Origin: Cyclina sinensis
Lineage: Eukaryota > Mollusca > Bivalvia > Venerida > Veneridae
Assembly: GCA_012932295.1 (NCBI GenBank)
Contig: JAAONU010000001.1
Coordinates: 38,657,449 to 38,721,448, forward strand
Direction: 5' to 3'
DNA: 64,000 bases
The translations under genes were made by a program, and so were the position numbers. Below the pieces are notes generated by a model that saw only the letters and a program-made list of their open reading frames with translations, had not been told where the DNA came from and searched no databases. Below, piece after piece: positions 57,195 through 64,000 of the stretch (position 1 is the first letter of the stretch; each line of letters opens with the position of its first letter).

Positions 57195-60100
57195 ATGGCG
57201 ACAGCAAAAGGAGCAAACACGTACAACAGACAAAATTGGGAAGAATCGGTACGAATCTCGGTTATAAGGTTGAAAAAGAAATTTCATGTCACCGTTTTTC
57301 AAAAAGGCTTTTTATTTTAATATATTAATTTTCTTGTACATTTCATGTTTGAGTTGTCGCAAATATAAACATCTCAAACTTTCATGCGAAATTTCCACTC
57401 ATTTACCACACTGTCCTCAGCTACAGTCAGTTAAGGAGTTCCGGCTTAATCCGGATCTCTTGGTTGAATTTCAATAAATAGAAACATTGTGAGTGAATAA
57501 ATCGCTAAAATTATTTTAAAATATCAAATTCTGTACCTGTTCCAGTAAATTTTGAATGCTGTGATATCTGTCTGAAGTATTCAACTTGAACTTATTACGG
57601 CATAGCCTAATTAATTTGGCATTGACCATTCAACCCATTTTAAAGACATTTTTTTTTTTTTTGGTCAAACCATAGCGCCTAACTTTAACTGTCATTTTTG
57701 TGTGCAGAAATTTAGCGGCAACATTACCGGTGGTTTTGGTTGATTTTTTCTGTTAAAATATAAATGCATCTTCAATTTCCTCTAAACAGCGAAAGAACAT
57801 ATATTTTATTACCTTTCTAGTAAAAAAAAATACTTCATTAAAACCTATTACCTGAATGTGTATTTGCCATTTATTTCACATTCCCACCGCTAAACTCTTT
57901 CCACATCGAAATGTTGCATGACGTCGCCGTTAAAATAATCATACCGTGAAAACTGATAGAAAAAACACTATGTCTTTCGTTAATGGTGGAGTTCACTTAT
58001 AAAATTGTAGGAAATTTTTCTTTTCAAATGTACAGCTCTCGATGTATTGAATTAATGAAATATACCTGAAAAATGACAGATATCCAGATTTGCAGCTAAT
58101 GTTTACCTATGCACCATTTACCTTATTCCAGTTATTCAAAATGGCCACCGCTATAGGCGATTAGCGTTGCGATTAAAATCTAAGTCAATTTTGATATCAA
58201 GTTGTTTATTGATCTTACTTAAACATTTATTGTGAATATTTAGAAACTGTGAAACTTCCAGTCCACTAATAAAAGCTTGTACAGTGTTGTGGTAGCCTTA
58301 ATCTTGGTTGGTAATTTGTTGCATAGTTGTATAGTCCTTGGAAAGAATGAGTTTATGTAATGTTGTGTTTTTGACTGCGGGATGAGGAATTTGTTGTTTC
58401 TTGTGTCTGTACATGTAAGGTGATCTTGATTAACATTGATCTAATTTCTTTTTTTTTTTCTTTTTTTTGTATATCATGACCAGGCTGGCTTGGTTTCGCC
58501 TGTGTTGCACTGTTGACAATTAATCATTCTTGTTTGTTTCACTTCTTGTATGGTAGTAATCATTATGAACACACCTTGCGACTGACCTCGGGACCATTTC
58601 TATTCTGTAAGTGATGTATTTCTGCAACAGGTGCCAATTACTAAATAGTTGAGCAGTATTAGACCTGGGGATAGCATATGCTCTGTATGCTGCTTCTTTG
58701 AGCCATTTGTTTTGTGTTTTGGATTTCATCTGTTGAATCTTAAGCTGTATTTTGCTTTGTTTGTGATGTAGGATGACGAGTTCAGGTTACTACTTGTAGT
58801 AACTCCAATGTATTTTGCATTTTCTATGGTTTTCAGAACAGCCCTTTGTCAGGTGTGTTCAAAGGTTTATGCTAGATCTGAAATTTCATGCCAAAAAAGG
58901 ATGTATATTGTTTTGTATTAAACTGATTTTCTATATTTATTTTCAGGATTTTCCAATACTTTGTCAGACATGTCTTGGAGACAACCCCTACCTGAGAATG
59001 GTGAGTTTTTGTTGAATCTGATTAACTTTACCTGCATAATAGTCTGTGTAATTTTACCTGTATAGAAGGTATAGATTGGTAAAGCTGTAATTGCAGTTGT
59101 AGGTGAAAATTACTTAAACCTTACAACAACATCTGTCCAAACTTAATAGACATATGGTAACAATTTTACCAGCTGGTATATATACATGTCATCGACAATA
59201 TCTTTCATTGTCAGAATTATTGGTGTAGCGGATCAGAAAGCTGGTGACAAGAGTGGTACAAAGTTAAAATAGACTGCTTGAAAAGGCAGCTTAGCAGAGA
59301 CAAAAAATGGCAGGCAGTGTGCCCTGCTGTTCTAAATTAAGTAGCCAAAACAAAAGAAAATGCTAAATTAAGTCTGAAAGAAAATTTATGTTTGATTAGT
59401 GTCCTCAAGTTTGTTCATCCATTTATAGAATGTTATGATATACAGCATGTGTTTTACTTCTAATTCTGAATCAGCTCATTGGGCTTGTTCAAAGATAGAA
59501 CCAAAAACATAGCTTAACCTGGTTGACAGAGAAACCGAATGGTTGTAGAAACATTACTTTCAATGTGATGTAGAAATAGAAAACAAAATGCCTTTGGGTT
59601 TGTTCATCATTTTCTTATGTACTGAAACGTTCAGATATGTCGCAATATTATATTTATATTATACACAGTTGAAGGTCGCAATATTATGTTTATATTATCC
59701 ACAGATGAAGAAGGCAATATTATGTTTATATTATCCACAGATGAAGGTCGCAATATTATGTTTATATTATCCACAGATGAAGCTCGCAGTATTATGTTTA
59801 TATTATCCACAGATGAAGGCAGAAATATTATGTTTATATTATCCACAGATGAAAGAAAAGTACGGGAAGGAATGTAAAATATGTGCACGACCTTTCACAG
59901 TTTTCCGATGGTGTCCCGGGGCAAGAATGAGGTTTAAGAAAACAGAAGTATGCCAGACATGTTCAAAGATAAAGAATGTGTGTCAGACATGCTTACTGGA
60001 TTTAGAGTATGGTTAGTGCAGTATGTTTTAATAAGTTGTAACAGCATTGTAAGGATCATTATTAATGTATGAGCTACTCAGTATGTTACATGTGTTTATT

Positions 60101-63100
60101 GAAGGTAAAGATTATCATATATTGTGTCAGAAATGATTACTTTGAAATGACATATTTAAAATATCTGCAACATTATGTTGATAAATGTTTTTTTTTCTGT
60201 ACAATGCAATTGAACAAAATTATATTTTATCTCCTGAAATGTTTTTTTCTGTTAAGCAAAATAATGCAAAAAATTTGTGATTCTTAAAAGATAAAAAAAT
60301 GTCAGGCTCATAGCTGGTGTGAGGAATTTCTTTTCTGTTTGTATTTTCTGAAAACTGTCTTTCCATGGTATTTTCTGAAAACTTTGTTCCAACAGTTCAA
60401 AGATATATTTACTATGCTAAGTACTACATGTACATACAGGTGTTAATGTATCTGACATAATTATGCAGGTTTACCAGTTCAAGTCAGAGATGCTGCCCTT
60501 AAAGTACAGGATAACATGCCAAAGTCTGATGTCAACAAAGAATACTATCAACAGAATATGGAGAAGGAGGTATAATACATTTCAAAATAAATATCATTGG
60601 TATTGAATCTTGATCAACTTGTACTGTTACTTTAATATAAAGGTACTTGTCTGTTTAATTATAAAGTACATGTACATTGTATAGATTTAGGAAATAGATT
60701 TTAAGTTTGAGTGATATACCGTCTGATATATCACGGTGTCGAGTTCAGATGCGTAGTAATTTAATCACGAAGGCCGAAGGCCTGAATGATTAAAAAATTA
60801 TGCATATGAATGAGAAACCGTGATATATACTACGGTAGATCACGAAAATGTTAAAATCTATTTCCATTCTAACACGTACGTATATTTAAAAGGGACGTAA
60901 GTATGTGCACTATTTAACAGTGGCGTTCTCAGTGACGTCAGCGGGCGCGCGCTTGTTTTCAGCGTGCTATACTGCCTGATATATCACGCTCAATTCCTTC
61001 TTTGTTCATTGTCGGCAAATTGCGGATAGTGTTAGAATGTATGATAATTTCTGGGAAATCCTGACTTATTCATTCTGATGGATGATTGATGAAAAAGCTT
61101 TGCTGTTTTAAGTCAAAGCATTTACTTAAAATTTACGATTTCAAGGCTAAATGTACTCAGATTTCCAGTCTTTTACATGAAGGATTTCTTATGATTGAGT
61201 TACTTACAACAGAAAGGGTGAAAAACAAAACCTCAGATTTCATTTTTGTTTGTTTGATAACTCAACTTACAAACAAATGATTATTGTAACTAATTCAGAA
61301 TTGAAGACTGACTTTTCTTGTTTAACTTCAACTGAAACAAAAATAATAATATATTTTGGTTTTAAAAATTGTTTGTAGATGGCAATAAATGAGGGTGTGA
61401 ACCCAGCTGGTGCCTTAGGTAAGGCCATGGCTCCTAGTGATATGCTCCTTAAATTGGCCAGGACTACACCATACTACAAAAGAAACAGACCACATATTTG
61501 TTCCTTCTGGGTGAAGGGGGAATGTAAGAGAGGAGAGGAATGTCCTTACAGGTGAGTAGTATAGAAAACCTACAGACAATATACAGTCAAAATGCGGTTG
61601 AATCAGTGGCAGTAAAATGAAAGTTTGGTGTACTACGAAAGAAATTTTTCTGTCTTGTCAGAACTTTTTGCATGGAACAAAAGATGCAATGTATTAAAAA
61701 TAAAATTTTATAAAACATTTGTAATTTTCACATATTCAGGTTCTTTATTTCTGACTGTTTTTATAATCGCTGCTATTGCACTTTTGGCTGATGGAGACTA
61801 AATGAAATATGAAGTATGAGGTTGAATAGAGGATTCAACAAGATTTTTAAAAACCTAAGGAGTAAGAACAGTGATCACAAAAAAAGAAGAACTTTTTTGT
61901 AACATTCGGTAGTATTTTTACAGAAATCTCACAGTTGGATTGATATATCATCTCAGTATTTTCCCTACATATAAGCATTTTGAAACATAATTTAAAAGTC
62001 AAAATTTGTTCAAGGTGTGTAACAAATTAGGTCAGTGACAAGAAGTTTCTCATTGATGATAGTATCCACATTATTTACAGGAAAATCTGGTCACTATAAA
62101 ATGGCTAAAAGAATTTTTTTTTCTTTTTTTCCTTTGGATTAATCTTTACAGTAAAATATGTTCATATAATTATGTGGTTAGGATTTTTTTGAAAATCTGT
62201 TTTCAAGTGTCAGGAAGGGTGGTGGGCAGAATGTTTATTGGTTTGTCAAGTTACTGAAAATCTATAATCAAGTTCTAATATTTTATAACATATCTAACAA
62301 ATTAAGTTTCAATGTTTTCTAAAGACACGAGAAGCCAACTGATCCTGACGACCCTCTAGCCGATCAGAATATCAAGGACCGATTCTATGGTCTGAATGAT
62401 CCGGTAGCAGATAAACTCATGAACCGGTACAGTTCGATGCCAAAACTTGAGCCTCCGGAGGATAAAACTATCACAACACTGTATGTCGGTGGACTCGGTG
62501 AGAAAATCACTGAGAAGGAACTGAAGTAAGTATTTATAGCGTTGCTCTTATAATGAACTTCTACCTGTAATGGAAGGGTGCAGTGAATGGGAAAAATGCT
62601 CTCTTTGTAAGATTCAAACTTGCACCCTTGGAGGCAGATCAGTTTGAAAAAACTAAAGTGGGAATGGTCTAGACAATAAGGCTAAATAGTCAGCTCAAAG
62701 ATGCAGTTTTCACAGATTGAATTTATGCTAAAAGTAGCAAATGTGCACTCATCTGTAACACTGATCATTATTGTTTCTTTATGTATATCTGACCTTTTAG
62801 AAATGACTCTGTTTTTTGATGTTCTGGAATGAGATGTGTTTTACTAGAACGTCCTTAAGAAAGTGTATATTTATGCAACGAGTGATAAGAGTCAGTTCAG
62901 GATACTGTTCCATTATAGATTCTATGTTTTAATCACAAAACTGATGATTAAATATACTTCTCATTTTTTTTATTTTTTACTACAATTTTTGTTACAATTC
63001 AGTAGTTCAAACTTAATAATGTACATATTTGTTTTTTTTACTATTGTTTGATTTTTTTTTAGAAAGTAATCTGTTATACAAAATTTTTGCAGGGACTACT

Positions 63101-63340
63101 TCTATCAGTATGGAGAAATCAGATCAATCAATGTTGTATCTAAGCAACAGTGTGCATTCATTCAGTTCACATTACGACATGCAGCAGAAACTGCTGCAGA
63201 AAAGTCTTTCAACAAGCTTATAATCAATGGTAGAAGACTAAATATTAAATGGGGCAAATCTCAAGGTCAACAAGGTCAAGAGAAAGAAGAGGAGAAAGAA
63301 GAAGAAAAGAACCTTGAACCAGTCCCAGGTCTCCCTGGAG
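57195..63340 (+). CDS. RBM22: Pre-mRNA-splicing factor RBM22 (5-prime seven coding exons)
   Basis: Exons 57195-57248, 58947-59000, 59849-60011, 60469-60569, 61379-61551, 62325-62525 and 63093-63340 join in phase to 331 codons plus one base. The gene continues past the window (human protein about 420 residues). It opens [18 protein letters not shown]. The N-terminal cysteine-rich region shows [22 protein letters not shown] and [19 protein letters not shown] zinc finger follows ([20 protein letters not shown], residues about 165-184). An RRM spans about 231-305 with TLYVGGL and QCAFIQF. The C-terminal proline-rich part is missing. RBM22 (yeast Cwc2/Ecm2-like) sits in the activated spliceosome and contacts U6 and the pre-mRNA near the 5-prime splice site. 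Exon 3 starts with Met where human has Thr. Two of its splice sites lie in tandem repeats. Confidence 0.95.
58240..58840 (-). pseudogene. LINE reverse-transcriptase C-terminal fragment (antisense in RBM22 intron 1)
   Basis: Minus-strand pieces read [19 protein letters not shown] and [11 protein letters not shown] (about 58830-58730), then [20 protein letters not shown] (about 58600-58540), [11 protein letters not shown] (about 58500), and [19 protein letters not shown] followed by [20 protein letters not shown] (about 58400-58270). This is the order of the thumb and C-terminal region of Jockey/CR1-type non-LTR retrotransposons: 'AKYLGVT', 'iEmvQRRAARfv', 'FFPRTI..WN.LP'. Stops and shifts show it is dead. 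Confidence 0.75.
59633..59860 (+). repeat. 36-bp minisatellite multiplying the RBM22 exon 3 splice acceptor
   Basis: Six tandem 36-bp units, each containing ATTATGTTTATATTATCCACAG followed by ATGAAG, so that CAG acceptors precede 59669, 59705, 59741, 59777, 59813 and 59849. The last joins directly to the conserved KEKYGKECK. The frame is open through all units and in phase with exon 3. Each skipped-back acceptor would add 12 residues such as [12 protein letters not shown]. Confidence 0.92.
60705..61000. repeat. Cluster of GATATATCACG inverted and direct repeats
   Basis: ACCGTCTGATATATCACGGT (60719 on) is a near palindrome. Its inverse CCGTGATATATAC occurs near 60820, and a direct copy, CTGCCTGATATATCACGC, near 60970. 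It may be a small inverted-repeat element in RBM22 intron 4. Boundaries are unclear. Confidence 0.45.
61560..62320. other. RBM22 intron 5 without recognised feature
   Basis: AT-rich intron. No repeat or nested gene was seen. Confidence 0.4.
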
Positions 63341-63760
63341 GTAAAGTATTTTAGATGTTAACCAGTCCCAGGTCTCCCTGGAGGTAGAGTATTTTAGATG
63401 TTAACCAGTCCCAGGTCTCCCTGGAGGTAGAGTATTTTAGATGTTAACCAGTCCCAGGTCTCCCTGGAGGTAGAGTATTTTACATGTTAACCAGTCCCAG
63501 GTCTCCCTGGAGGTAAAGTATTTTAGATGTTAACCAGTCCCAGGTCTCCCTGGAGGTAAAGTATTTTAGATGTTAACCAGTCCCAGGTCTCCCTGGAGGT
63601 AGAGTATTTTACATGTTAACCAGTCCCAGGTCTTCCTGGAGGTAAAGTATTTTAGATGTTAACCAGTCCCAGGTCTTCCTGGAGGTAAAGTATTTTAGAT
63701 GTTAACCAGTCCCAGGTCTTCCTGGAGGTAGAGTATTTTAGAGCTGAACCAGTCCCTGAG
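63318..63760 (+). repeat. 43-bp minisatellite multiplying the RBM22 exon 7 splice donor
   Basis: Ten tandem 43-bp units with consensus AACCAGTCCCAGGTCTCCCT, GGAG/GTA(A/G)AG, TATTTTA(G/C)ATGTT. The first unit overlaps the exon end (EPVPGLPG). Donor junctions follow 63340, 63383, 63426, 63469, 63512, 63555, 63598, 63641, 63684 and 63727. Worn copies continue near 63747, 63830 and 63880. Any donor after the first brings in a TAG 13-15 nt past 63340. Confidence 0.93.
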
Positions 63761-64000
63761 GAAGAGTAGTTAAAACTAAAACAGGTTCTATAATCATCTG
63801 TAAGGCCTACAGATGAAGTTTTTACACTAAAACCAGTCACTGGTCTCTGCCATACCTAGCCTTAGAGTAATTTATGCTAGAACCAGTCCATGGTTAAATT
63901 TAGCAAGCTGTCTTCTAGAAAAGAAATTACAAAGCTTTTAGGATATGGGTGTTTATAGACCTCCAAAAATTATAGGAAGCAAAGGAAAATGTGAAACTTT

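Noticed and set aside
59588..59848. Separate small gene starting [11 protein letters not shown] upstream of RBM22 exon 3
   Set aside because: The frame is the extension of exon 3 through the duplicated acceptor units; exon 2 (58947-59000) joins cleanly at 59849.

Overview
The window is AT-rich eukaryotic DNA, most likely from a bivalve mollusc. Genes are split by many GT-AG introns, intergenic space is long, and repeats are of types known from bivalves: tandem cores of about 135-180 bp next to (GGAC)n or (ACTG)n microsatellites with a terminal hairpin, tRNA-headed SINEs, and several small DNA elements. No prokaryotic features, rRNA genes or CRISPR arrays were seen. The species cannot be fixed from the sequence.

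Layout. 1-11 kb is mostly gene-free: a SINE, a tRNA-like element, an (ACTG)n plus 155-bp satellite block, and a 1.5-kb, 31-bp minisatellite. 11-20 kb holds decayed transposon proteins: a transposase-like gene, a Helitron-like fragment, and copy A of a DDE-like protein. 21.6-36.3 kb holds three broken multi-exon genes that share one N-terminal module. Two end in a protein kinase and one in a BEN domain. They are interrupted by repeats. 36.6-40.5 kb holds copy B of the DDE-like protein and an SGNH-hydrolase-like retroelement fragment.

The right third carries the two intact host genes, arranged head to head. WDR45 (WIPI4, autophagy) is complete on the minus strand in 11 coding exons (41740-50535), with a non-coding first exon near 56.95 kb. 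RBM22 (spliceosome) starts at 57195 on the plus strand; seven coding exons are present and the gene runs off the window. About 250 bp separates them, so they probably share a bidirectional promoter. Their introns are full of mobile elements, including a 1.67-kb element with 8-bp target duplications.

Most notable: (1) three separate minisatellites have grown across exon-intron junctions of these two genes, multiplying a splice acceptor six-fold and a donor about ten-fold in RBM22, and a donor three-fold in WDR45; (2) the kinase and BEN relics share an N-terminal module that I cannot name, which suggests a domain-shuffled family worth defining from intact copies.
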